Shown: in pieces, positions 1 to 7,010 of the stretch
How the letters are laid out: each line of letters begins with the position of its first letter
Numbering within the stretch: the stretch's first letter is position 1
From: SHLJ01 sp041618535
GTDB lineage: Bacteria; Bacteroidota; Bacteroidia; Flavobacteriales; Flavobacteriaceae
DNA: 19,600 bases
Assembly: GCA_041618535.1 (NCBI GenBank)
Contig: JBFKFP010000043.1
Span: 1-19,600 of the forward strand
Direction of reading: 5' to 3'
Position numbers and translations under genes: made by a program
Notes under the pieces: model-generated
The model's input: only the letters and a program-made list of their open reading frames with translations
The model's database searches: none
Told to the model about the DNA's origin: nothing

Positions 1-62
1 GGGGCTTTCTGATCCTTCTTGGATACATTGTTCTTGTCAAGACCAAAAATCCCAAATCATAA
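1..62 (+). CDS. 3' end of a membrane-protein gene (partial)
   Basis: The frame that runs from the window edge to the TAA at 60-62 stays open and encodes about 19 residues: a hydrophobic stretch (GFLILLGYIVLV) followed by a short basic tail (KTKNPKS). This looks like the last transmembrane helix and cytoplasmic tail of a membrane protein whose body lies to the left. It is too short to assign to a family. It converges on the DUF4252 operon and shares the terminator at 61-88, although that hairpin is better formed in the opposite direction. The call rests only on the open frame and the hydrophobic-then-basic pattern. Confidence 0.5.
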   Translation, partial: GFLILLGYIVLVKTKNPKS

Positions 63-88
63 AAAAACCCACCAGAAAGGCGGGTTTT
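61..88 (-). terminator. intrinsic terminator of the sigma/DUF4252 operon
   Basis: Arms AAAACCCACC (64-73) and GGCGGGTTTT (79-88) enclose a 5-nt loop. Read on the minus strand, the only imperfect pair becomes a G-U wobble and the stem is followed by seven U. Read on the plus strand, the same position is an A-C mismatch and the U run is shorter. The hairpin therefore mainly serves the minus-strand operon ending at 110 and may also weakly stop the upstream plus-strand gene. Confidence 0.8.
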
Positions 89-109
89 GATCTTTATAAC
101 TGTCTGTTC

Positions 110-688
110 TTACATGTCAAGGGAATCCAGTTCAATCTTTGAGGTGGGGCTGAAGAAATTCATAAAGTCCTGAACGGCATTTTCCTCAGATTGTATCTCA
201 TTTACAACATCTCCCAACTTCATGATCTTTGAAGGATCCATTTTATCACCTAACACCCTGATTATCGCAAAACCTCTTTCTGTGGCATTTCCGAAGATTA
301 TAAGCTCATCGATGGTAGTGTCATCACCGATGTATTTAATTACAACCCGGCCGTCACGATTATTTCCTCCCCTGAAAAGTTCTTGGTATCTGGGATCTTT
401 CAGGATCTCGCTTACCTTGGCGATCTCTGCCCTGTACTCCTCTTCATTATCATCTTTTCTTGTAAACCCAAGCATATTTAACTTATCGATAGACTCATAG
501 GCCTCCAGCTGGTCTTCGGTTAGTTCCACATGTTCAAGGCTGACGAAACTAACCGGGATATCTATCGATATAAAATTAGGAGCTTCCTGATTGTTAACAT
601 AATAAGACTGAAGTGACAAACCCTGGTCACAGCCCCACGAGACCATGACCAGGATTACAGCCATTACAGCGTTTTTGATTGATTGCAT
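110..688 (-). CDS. DUF4252 domain lipoprotein
   Basis: This 192-residue protein starts with a lipoprotein signal peptide: hydrophobic residues 7-16 lead to a lipobox-like WGC, with the lipidated cysteine at position 20. The mature protein should be anchored on the periplasmic side of an envelope membrane. The rest matches the DUF4252 pattern: an N-terminal strand region, a central acidic helix with the YQELFR segment, a glycine-bounded beta segment (GRVVIKYIG), and a DELIIFG strand. A parallel arrangement is visible in the next gene upstream, so the two are probably paralogues. It is the last gene of the operon, 14 nt after the stop of that paralogue. The family has no known biochemical function. 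Confidence is high for the gene and good for the family. Confidence 0.85.
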   Translation of the reverse strand: MQSIKNAVMAVILVMVSWGCDQGLSLQSYYVNNQEAPNFISIDIPVSFVSLEHVELTEDQLEAYESIDKLNMLGFTRKDDNEEEYRAEIAKVSEILKDPRYQELFRGGNNRDGRVVIKYIGDDTTIDELIIFGNATERGFAIIRVLGDKMDPSKIMKLGDVVNEIQSEENAVQDFMNFFSPTSKIELDSLDM

Positions 689-702
689 ATCAGGTTGATT
701 CT

Positions 703-1269
703 TTAATTCTTATTAACCTTCTCAAGCTGTTTTCCTCCTGGCACATCCATTTTATTCGCCAGTTTGGAAACTTGCCTCAAATCGATATCACCTGTGAGAG
801 ACAACAATACAGTTTCGAATTTTCTCTTTTGTCCGTTGATCTCTATATCCTGTCCTTTCATCACTTCACTAAGGCCTGATACGAACATCAGCAATTCTTT
901 CACGTGATTGTCATCCTTTCCTTCTTTAACAAAGAATTTCACAGTCTGCTCACCGTCTTTTACGCGCATCAGTTCTTCCAGTTGTGAACTTCGAAGATAG
1001 CGATCTACATCAGCCTTCATCTGGGCGGAAACTGATTCGTTGTCAGTAGTCAGAACTTTTAGACCTGTGATATTGGCGGCCATATCAAGTACTTCTTTAG
1101 CTTCGGGATCGTCCACATCCAATTTCAATTCTGCCAGCATCCGGAAAACCTTCTGGGTGAAAACCACGGAGGTTACATCGTCATTGGCTTCGTATTTATC
1201 GAACAAACTTTGTCCGAACCCAGCCATTGGAGCTACAATTAGAGCTATAATAAAAACTAACTTTTTCAT
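703..1269 (-). CDS. DUF4252 domain secreted protein
   Basis: Translation from the ATG at 1269 gives 188 residues opening with a classical signal peptide (MKKLVFIIALIVAPMAGFGQ), so cleavage after residue 20 and a periplasmic location are expected. A longer frame reaches 1329, but it overlaps the previous gene and puts 20 polar residues ahead of the signal peptide, so I reject that start. The body is helical (residues 35-110), followed by strand segments such as TVKFFVKEG and VKELLMFVSG and a C-terminal helix, as in DUF4252 proteins. Unlike its downstream paralogue it has no lipobox cysteine. The pair would thus place one soluble and one membrane-anchored copy in the envelope. It starts 22 nt after the stop of the membrane protein gene. 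Its molecular role is unknown. Confidence 0.88.
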   Translation of the reverse strand: MKKLVFIIALIVAPMAGFGQSLFDKYEANDDVTSVVFTQKVFRMLAELKLDVDDPEAKEVLDMAANITGLKVLTTDNESVSAQMKADVDRYLRSSQLEELMRVKDGEQTVKFFVKEGKDDNHVKELLMFVSGLSEVMKGQDIEINGQKRKFETVLLSLTGDIDLRQVSKLANKMDVPGGKQLEKVNKN

Positions 1270-1291
1270 GTTTTCTGATTTTAATTGTGTT

Positions 1292-1792
1292 TTAGTCGTA
1301 TTTAAAAATTTTATCGGTGGCGTTGTCAAATTCGGTCAACCTTGTAAAAGATTCTTCACCCTGTTTCATAGCACTTGATAATTGCGTCATCGCGCTAAGA
1401 TTGTCAGTGCCTTTTTTGAAATTTGAACTCAGGAGGTTAAAGGCCATCATCGCATCGTGATATTCCCTCTGCTCCTCCGGACTCAAATCGGCATAAGTCT
1501 TTTGCGTCGTGCTGAACGGATTTATGAACACCAAACCCAGCATAATAACAACTACAGCTGCGACAGAAATCCATTGATACAATCTGTATGTTCTCTCAGG
1601 TTTTAATGGAACGTCTTTGGTAAATTGCTCGCTCTGGGTAAGTGAAAAGTACGAGAACATCGGCTTATAGGCCTCAAATCGAGGGTCTATATCATCCCCG
1701 GAAAAATATTCCCTGAGCATATCCTCCTCTTTTAAGGTAGTCTCGGCGTTTTCGTACCGTTCTATTAATTTTTTTATCTCACTGAACACCAT
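1292..1792 (-). CDS. single-pass membrane protein, putative anti-sigma factor
   Basis: This 166-residue protein has an N-terminal cytoplasmic part of about 70 residues, one transmembrane helix at about 73-92 (WISVAAVVVIMLGLVFINPF), and a periplasmic tail of about 70 residues. The N-terminal part follows a pattern I associate with proteins encoded next to flavobacterial sigma factors: an opening helix ending in LIERYENAETTLKEED, then YF, then a YKPMFSYF motif. There is no HxxxCxxC zinc motif, so it is not a ZAS-type anti-sigma factor. Its start overlaps the sigma gene by 14 nt, which suggests translational coupling. Anti-sigma function is inferred from position, topology and that pattern; no binding residue can be pointed to. 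Confidence 0.72.
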   Translation of the reverse strand: MVFSEIKKLIERYENAETTLKEEDMLREYFSGDDIDPRFEAYKPMFSYFSLTQSEQFTKDVPLKPERTYRLYQWISVAAVVVIMLGLVFINPFSTTQKTYADLSPEEQREYHDAMMAFNLLSSNFKKGTDNLSAMTQLSSAMKQGEESFTRLTEFDNATDKIFKYD

Positions 1793-2288
1793 AACTATGG
1801 GTTTTGGTTAATGTTTCTCTTATCGTTTTTCTGGCTCTTGACAGGGCCACTCTTACAGCGGTTTCATTCATGTTCAGAATATCGGCGATTTCTTTGAACT
1901 CATATTGCTCAATATCCCTGAGTTGAAGAACCATTTTCTGTTGATCAGGAAGGGTTTCCACTATTTTTCCTACCCAATCTACACTGTCTCGCAACTCCAT
2001 CTGTCGCTGTAACGATGTCCGCCCGTCCTGATAATTGCTATGCACTATCTTAAGGTTCTGAGCGCTTTTGGATTTCAGCCTGTCCAGGCAGAAATTCTTG
2101 GTCATCGTCATCGCGAAAGCCTCTACATTCCTGAACTGACCCATCTGATCCTTCTTATGCCAAAGCTTCATCAGGATTTCCTGGGTGGCATCTTCGGCTT
2201 CCTCTTTCGAGATCAGCAGTCTTTTCGCCAGGCGGAACACTTTATCCTGGAAAGGCATTACAATGTTTAAAAAATCAGCCTGTGTCAT
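1779..2288 (-). CDS. ECF-type RNA polymerase sigma factor
   Basis: This 169-residue protein has only the two core sigma domains. Region 2 covers roughly residues 8-75, with the DATQEILMKLWHK core-binding helix at 34-46 and the VEAFAMTMTKNFCLDRLK promoter-melting segment. Region 4 covers about 112-158, with LPDQQKMVLQLRDIE and a helix-turn-helix in FKEIADILNMNETAVRVALSRARK. That is the layout of ECF (group 4) sigma factors. It heads the operon and overlaps the next gene by 14 nt, the usual sigma/anti-sigma arrangement. The ATG at 2288 is preceded by an A-rich leader (ACCAAAGA). A possible ECF-type promoter lies upstream at 2326-2350. The signal it responds to cannot be read from the sequence. 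Confidence 0.93.
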   Translation of the reverse strand: MTQADFLNIVMPFQDKVFRLAKRLLISKEEAEDATQEILMKLWHKKDQMGQFRNVEAFAMTMTKNFCLDRLKSKSAQNLKIVHSNYQDGRTSLQRQMELRDSVDWVGKIVETLPDQQKMVLQLRDIEQYEFKEIADILNMNETAVRVALSRARKTIRETLTKTHSYGVQ

Positions 2289-2325
2289 TCTTTGGTTGGT
2301 CTTACTTTGCGCTGTTTGATATTAC

Positions 2326-2350
2326 GACGAAACAGCTTGAATTTTGTTAC
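2326..2350 (-). promoter_or_regulatory. possible ECF-type autoregulatory promoter
   Basis: On the minus strand GTAAC (2350-2346) is followed after exactly 16 nt by CGTC (2329-2326), resembling the AAC / CGTC elements of many ECF promoters. Transcription would begin near 2318, leaving a leader of about 30 nt before the sigma-factor ATG. No TAnnTTTG box of the housekeeping type was found in this intergenic region in that direction. The motifs are short and could occur by chance. Confidence 0.35.
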
Positions 2351-2426
2351 AACAGCCTTAAAATAATTTTTATTTTGCAATATTGATGCTATTTTTAGAG
2401 TTCTATTAAACAAATTAAAAAACGCT

Positions 2427-3899
2427 ATGAAAATCGGTTCCAAATTTGTCTTGTTATTCGTTCTTCCCCTTGTGTTGACCTCCTGTTTTGAGGACAGGGA
2501 TGACAACGGTGTATTCGCCAGTGAGATCAATGATTTTGTATGGAAAGGGATGAATGCCATCTACTTATATAAAGACAATGTTCCTGACCTGGCCAACGAC
2601 CGTTTTGACACGGACCAGGAATACGGTGACTACCTTAACAGCTTCGGAGCTCCGGAGGAGCTTTTTGAGAATCTTATTTACCAGAGAACGACAGTTGACA
2701 AATTCAGCTGGATTGTGGATGACTACATCGCTCTTGAGCAGCAATTCAGCGGGGTGTCAAAAAGTAATGGAATGAAATTTGGCTTAAGATTTGTTCCCGG
2801 CAGTGAGACAGACCTTTATGGTTATGTTCGTTTAATATTGCCCGGCACCGATGCCGAAGCACAGGGCCTGAAACGAGGGGATGTTTTCAGCGGCATCGAT
2901 GGAACCCCCCTAACGATCAACAATTATCTGGGTTTACTTGCACCGGATTCTTATTCCATCGACCTGGCAGACTATAATAATAACGGAACACCAGAACCTG
3001 AAGATGACAGTGTTGTTCCTTCAGGAAGCAGCGTAAGCCTGACCAAAAACCCCTATACCGAAAACCCGATCTTCATCTCTGACGTGTTTACGGTCGGCAA
3101 CGCAAATGTAGGGTACCTGATGTACAATGGCTTTGTAAGTAATTTTGACGATCAGCTTAACTCTGTTTTTGGTAATTTCTTATCAAATAATGTGCAGCAT
3201 TTGGTGCTGGACCTGCGATATAACCCCGGAGGATCCGTAAATACGACGATATTGCTCTCGAGTATGATCACCGGACAATTCACTGGTCAGGTTTTTTCTA
3301 CAGAGCAATGGAACAGCGATCTGCAGGAGCAGTTTTTTCAGCAAAATCCTGAGATTCTTATCAACCGTTTTGTCGATAACGACGATGGTTCTCCTTTAAA
3401 CAGCTTAAACCTTAGTAAAATTTATGTGTTGACCACCGGAAGCTCTGCCTCGGCAAGTGAGCTTTTGATCAATGGTCTGAACCCTTATGTGGATGTGGTC
3501 CAGATAGGTACAACAACAACGGGAAAATACCAGGGCTCCATCACTATTTATGATTCACCTGATTTTGGGCGTGAGGATGCAAACCCGAATCATACCTATG
3601 CTATGCAACCCCTGGTATTAAAATTGATCAACTCGGTTGGCTTCACAGATTACGACAATGGTTTATCTCCAGACATCAACCTCGGGGAGGACATCTCCAA
3701 TTTGGGGACCCTGGGCGACCCATCCGAACCTTTGCTGGAAGTAGCGCTTGACGACATCGCTGGGAACCGGAGTTTCATTCCGGCTTATTATCCGCAGGAG
3801 TTGATTGCAGATGATAATGATCTTTTAAAGATCTCCAAAACCATGTATGTCTCTAAAAGCATTCCTGCCATTGTGAGAAGTTTGCTTGGTGCACGGTAA
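2427..3899 (+). CDS. S41-family (C-terminal processing) peptidase lipoprotein
   Basis: This 490-residue protein has a lipoprotein signal (LTSC, lipidated Cys20). Its N-terminal region (about 30-110) resembles the helical domain before the PDZ in S41 lipoproteins. A PDZ-like segment (about 115-205, including AEAQGLKRGDVFSGIDG) comes next, then the S41 core. LDLRYNPGGS (261-270) is a core signature. GSSASASE (338-345) carries the probable nucleophile Ser342, and TTGK ends in the probable general base Lys367. The 25-residue Ser-Lys spacing equals that of characterised CtpA/Prc enzymes. It should be an envelope-anchored serine protease acting in the periplasm or at the surface. It is transcribed away from the sigma operon, with 138 nt between the starts. 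A role in processing an operon protein is conjecture. Confidence 0.9.
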   Translation: MKIGSKFVLLFVLPLVLTSCFEDRDDNGVFASEINDFVWKGMNAIYLYKDNVPDLANDRFDTDQEYGDYLNSFGAPEELFENLIYQRTTVDKFSWIVDDYIALEQQFSGVSKSNGMKFGLRFVPGSETDLYGYVRLILPGTDAEAQGLKRGDVFSGIDGTPLTINNYLGLLAPDSYSIDLADYNNNGTPEPEDDSVVPSGSSVSLTKNPYTENPIFISDVFTVGNANVGYLMYNGFVSNFDDQLNSVFGNFLSNNVQHLVLDLRYNPGGSVNTTILLSSMITGQFTGQVFSTEQWNSDLQEQFFQQNPEILINRFVDNDDGSPLNSLNLSKIYVLTTGSSASASELLINGLNPYVDVVQIGTTTTGKYQGSITIYDSPDFGREDANPNHTYAMQPLVLKLINSVGFTDYDNGLSPDINLGEDISNLGTLGDPSEPLLEVALDDIAGNRSFIPAYYPQELIADDNDLLKISKTMYVSKSIPAIVRSLLGAR

Positions 3900-3963
3900 T
3901 AGGCCATATCTTATTAAGCCCATATAAATCTGTATCCGGCTCGTTTTAAACCGCCAATTATAG

Positions 3964-3971
3964 TATTTTTG
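3964..3971 (+). promoter_or_regulatory. -7 box candidate for the ABC importer operon
   Basis: TATTTTTG fits the Bacteroidota -7 consensus TAnnTTTG and ends 14 nt before the ATG at 3986. No good TTTG -33 element lies at the expected distance, only a T-rich stretch at 3944-3947. The leader would be under 15 nt. The whole 86-nt gap is too short for a cobalamin riboswitch. Confidence 0.4.
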
Positions 3972-3985
3972 AAAGCGTAAACCTC

Positions 3986-5128
3986 ATGGCCTTGCGTTTC
4001 GTTTTCTATTTTTTATTACTTACCCTGCTTGCCTGCAAAAAGGAAGGGCAATCTGCCGATTTAACCATGGTTGAGAATACCCCAATGGTAAAATATGCAG
4101 GAGGCTTCCGTATCTCTTCAACAGGCGGGATCACAACTCTGACAGTAAAAAACACCTACCCTGGTTCAACAGAAAGCTTCACTTACGCATTGATAAACAG
4201 AAAGTATACAGATTCCGTCACCCTCGCAAAGGACGCCTTTGATGCTGTTGTCCTCACCCCCCTGCGGAGCATTGTAGTCACTTCAACCACGCATCTACCG
4301 GCTCTAGACCTATTGAATGTTACCGACAGGTTGATCGGTTTTCCCGGTCTGGACTATATTTCTTCGGAAGCCGTTCGCGACCGGATAAGGAAAGATGAAC
4401 TGAGGGAACTTGGCTCGAATGAAGGACTGAATACTGAGATCATTATAGATTTAAAACCAGAGGCGGTGATCGGGTTTAATGTGGCAGGTTCAAATAAACC
4501 CTATGAACTGATTGAACGTGCAGGCATACCTGTATTGCTTAACGGTGACTGGGTTGAGGGATCTCCTCTTGCCAAGGCGGAATGGATCAAATTTTTTGGA
4601 GTTCTCTTTGAAAAGGAAAAAGAGGCCGACTCAATCTTCGATAAGATTGAAAAGCAGTATCTCTCTGCGAAATCCATGGCTGTCAGTATTGAAAATTCGC
4701 CAACCGTAATGAGCGGGGCGGTTTACAGGGATGTCTGGTATCTTCCCAATGGGAATAGTCCTGAAGCTCAATTTCTGAATGATGCCGGTGCAAATTACCT
4801 TTGGAAGGACAGCGCAGGCACAGGAAGCTTAGAATTGAGTTTTGAGACCGTGCTGGAACATGCCAGCCAGGCCGATATTTGGATTTCACCCAGCAGTTAC
4901 AAGAGCCTGGACGAGATGATCAATGCCAATCCGCACTATGCCCAATTCAAAGCCTTTAAAGAGCGTAATGTCTGGAGTTTTGCAAATACAACCGGTGAAA
5001 AGGGAGGAATTGTTTATTATGAACTCGGATCCTCAAGGCCTGACCTGGTTTTAAAGGATATCATCAAGATCTGTCATCCCAAATTGCTTCCTGACTACGA
5101 AACCACATTTTTTAAGCCACTCGAATAA
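3986..5128 (+). CDS. ABC importer substrate-binding lipoprotein (FecB/BtuF type)
   Basis: This 380-residue protein has a short signal peptide ending in LLAC (lipidated Cys17). The mature part has the two-lobe Peripla_BP_2 layout: RSIVVTSTTHLPALDLLNVTDRLIGFPG opens the first lobe, LKPEAVIGFN is the usual ligand-proximal strand, and KEKEADSIFDKIEKQY looks like part of the linking helix. PDLVLKDIIKICHP near the C terminus is typical of the family. It should capture a metal chelate such as a siderophore or haem, or a corrinoid, and deliver it to the permease. The ATG of the permease overlaps its stop (TAATG). The sequence does not decide the substrate. No cobalamin riboswitch precedes it, which mildly argues against classic B12 regulation. 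Confidence 0.87.
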   Translation: MALRFVFYFLLLTLLACKKEGQSADLTMVENTPMVKYAGGFRISSTGGITTLTVKNTYPGSTESFTYALINRKYTDSVTLAKDAFDAVVLTPLRSIVVTSTTHLPALDLLNVTDRLIGFPGLDYISSEAVRDRIRKDELRELGSNEGLNTEIIIDLKPEAVIGFNVAGSNKPYELIERAGIPVLLNGDWVEGSPLAKAEWIKFFGVLFEKEKEADSIFDKIEKQYLSAKSMAVSIENSPTVMSGAVYRDVWYLPNGNSPEAQFLNDAGANYLWKDSAGTGSLELSFETVLEHASQADIWISPSSYKSLDEMINANPHYAQFKAFKERNVWSFANTTGEKGGIVYYELGSSRPDLVLKDIIKICHPKLLPDYETTFFKPLE

Positions 5129-6156
5129 TGGTCGGAAGAAAAGCGACAAAATCCATTTTAATCCTGGTATTATTGACCTTGCTGGCCTTCTTAGCCAACC
5201 TATTGTTCGGTTCGGTAAGTATTCCGCCAGAAGATGTAATTTACAGTCTTACCGGACAAGAGCTTGAAAGAGATTCATGGAATTATATCATTCAGAATTA
5301 TCGATTACCTAAGGCCTTAACGGCCGTAATTGTTGGTGCCGGGCTGGGAATTTCCGGTCTTCTGATGCAGACGCTCTTCAGGAATCCATTAGCCGGTCCG
5401 TTTGTATTGGGAATCAGTTCAGGAGCTAGTCTCGGTGTGGCTGTCTTCATAATGGGCTCTGGCCTGATCAGCGGTTTCCTTGCTGCCCTGGCCGTTTCTA
5501 AATGGGGGATAATAATCGCTTCCAGCCTGGGAAGTTTTTTAGTTCTCCTGGCCGTGGTTATCGTGTCAGCGAGGATTCGAGATACTATGGCTATTCTTAT
5601 CATCGGTCTGATGTTCGCCAGCCTGACCTCAGCGGTAGTTGGTATATTATCTTATTTTGCTTCGGCCGAACAGCTTCAACAATATATTTTCTGGGGATTC
5701 GGTAGTCTTGGCAACTTATCCTGGAATGAGGTATCGATCCTTTCGCTGGTCTTTCTTATGGGAGTAATACTCAGTATCTATTCATTGAAATCGTTAGATG
5801 CATTACTCCTCGGCGAACATTATGCAAAAAGCATGGGGATGAATGTCCGGAAAAATCGCTTCGTAATCATCCTGGCCACCAGCCTTCTGGCGGGTGGGAT
5901 TACAGCCTTTGCCGGGCCGATTGCCTTTGTAGGGCTCGCAATCCCTCATATTGCCCGACAAATACTCAGTTCTGCCGGTCATAAACTGCTCCTGCCGGCA
6001 GTTGTCTTAATTGGAGCTATCGTCATGCTGGTCTGTGACAGCATTGCACAGTTGCCGGGCAGTGACTATACACTGCCTGTGAACGCAGTGACTGCCTTGA
6101 TGGGCGCTCCTGTTGTGATCTGGCTATTAGTGAGAAAGAAGAACATGATTTTTTAA
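5128..6156 (+). CDS. FecCD/BtuC-family ABC importer permease
   Basis: This 342-residue polytopic membrane protein carries the hallmarks of the FecCD family. These include the RLPKALTAVIVGAGLGISGLLMQ segment at about 55-77, NPLAGPFVLGISSGASLGVA shortly after, the cytoplasmic coupling region around GEHYAKSMGMNVRK, and the late AGPIAFVGLAIPHIAR motif. Hydrophobic segments are consistent with about 9-10 transmembrane helices, and the length is normal for the family. A homodimer would form the channel for the substrate delivered by the lipoprotein encoded upstream. Both of its gene junctions are one-base TAATG overlaps, so translation of the three subunits is probably coupled. Confidence 0.93.
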   Translation: MVGRKATKSILILVLLTLLAFLANLLFGSVSIPPEDVIYSLTGQELERDSWNYIIQNYRLPKALTAVIVGAGLGISGLLMQTLFRNPLAGPFVLGISSGASLGVAVFIMGSGLISGFLAALAVSKWGIIIASSLGSFLVLLAVVIVSARIRDTMAILIIGLMFASLTSAVVGILSYFASAEQLQQYIFWGFGSLGNLSWNEVSILSLVFLMGVILSIYSLKSLDALLLGEHYAKSMGMNVRKNRFVIILATSLLAGGITAFAGPIAFVGLAIPHIARQILSSAGHKLLLPAVVLIGAIVMLVCDSIAQLPGSDYTLPVNAVTALMGAPVVIWLLVRKKNMIF

Positions 6157-6950
6157 TGAAGGCTAAGGATAACATATCACCATTGACAACAAGAGATTTA
6201 AGCATCGGCTACCGATCGAAGAAAGGTACCGTGAAGCTGTTCGAACAGATCAATTTTAAGATCAATTCAGGAGAGCTTGTCGGGTTGGTGGGTCCGAACG
6301 GGATAGGTAAGTCAACACTCATAAGAACACTTTGTAAGGTTCAACCTCCACTTTCAGGCGATATACTTATCAATCAAAAGTCAGTAAAACAACAATCATC
6401 GGCCGATCTCGCTTCAGAATTGAGCATTGTTCTTACAGACCCTCCGGCCTCGAGAACACTGCGGGTTCGTGAGATCATCGCCCTGGGCAGACATCCTTAC
6501 ACCAACTGGATCGGGCAACTCGGGGACAGGGATCTTGAGATAATTCAAAATTCGATGAGAATTACACAAACGGAAGATCTGTCAGAAAGACGCAGTTTTG
6601 AACTCAGTGACGGTCAGTTACAGCGTGTAATGATTGCAAGGGCTTTAGCCCAGGATACCCCCCTAATCATCCTTGATGAACCAACCACCCATCTCGACCT
6701 CAACCATAAAGCGAGAATCCTGACCCTTCTGAAGTCGTTAACACAGGATGCCGGAAAGAGCATCTTGTTCTCATCCCACGAGATCGATCTCGCCATCCAG
6801 CTTTCTGATAAGCTCATTGTTATGACCACTGAAAAGGTTTATTTCGACACTCCTGATAAACTTATTGCCGAGGGTATCTTTGATAAACTCTTCCCCACAG
6901 ACCGGATTGAATTTGATGATAAACGACGTTCCTTCCGCATTAAAAACTAA
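6156..6950 (+). CDS. ABC importer ATPase (FecE/BtuD type)
   Basis: This 264-residue ATP-binding subunit has Walker A GPNGIGKST (46-54), signature LSDGQ (150-154, replacing the common LSGGQ), Walker B LIILDEP (170-176), D-loop residues in THLD, and switch histidine His208 in SSHEID. The position of the Q-loop glutamine reads IVLTDPP (91-97), with no glutamine; I recall similar VLT-type sequences in Bacteroidota relatives, so this is probably a family trait rather than damage. It energises import through the permease. An ATG overlapping the permease stop and the final position in the operon fit. Downstream, rmuC seems to have its own promoter. Confidence 0.92.
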   Translation: MKAKDNISPLTTRDLSIGYRSKKGTVKLFEQINFKINSGELVGLVGPNGIGKSTLIRTLCKVQPPLSGDILINQKSVKQQSSADLASELSIVLTDPPASRTLRVREIIALGRHPYTNWIGQLGDRDLEIIQNSMRITQTEDLSERRSFELSDGQLQRVMIARALAQDTPLIILDEPTTHLDLNHKARILTLLKSLTQDAGKSILFSSHEIDLAIQLSDKLIVMTTEKVYFDTPDKLIAEGIFDKLFPTDRIEFDDKRRSFRIKN

Positions 6951-6961
6951 GCCGGAAATCC

Positions 6962-6993
6962 CTTGTTTGAGAGGGGTGATAAATGTATATTTG
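6962..6993 (+). promoter_or_regulatory. rmuC promoter candidate
   Basis: CTTG (6962-6965) is followed after 20 nt by TATATTTG (6986-6993), a perfect TAnnTTTG -7 box with near-consensus -33 element and spacing for the Bacteroidota housekeeping sigma factor. It ends 17 nt before the rmuC ATG at 7011. The TTG that could extend the rmuC frame to 6963 lies in the -33 element, so it is not a credible start. Confidence 0.55.
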
Positions 6994-7010
6994 AGAAAAG
7001 GGTTGTATTC

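Noticed and set aside
1269..1329. Longer start for the secreted DUF4252 protein
   Set aside because: It would place 20 polar residues before a textbook signal peptide and overlap the preceding gene.
2285..2560. 91-codon minus frame across the sigma/protease intergenic region
   Set aside because: It overlaps the divergent promoters and the 5' end of the S41 gene and encodes a low-complexity basic sequence.
3900..3985. Cobalamin riboswitch upstream of the BtuF/FecB-type gene
   Set aside because: The gap is 86 nt, about half the size needed, and no B12-box-like sequence was seen.
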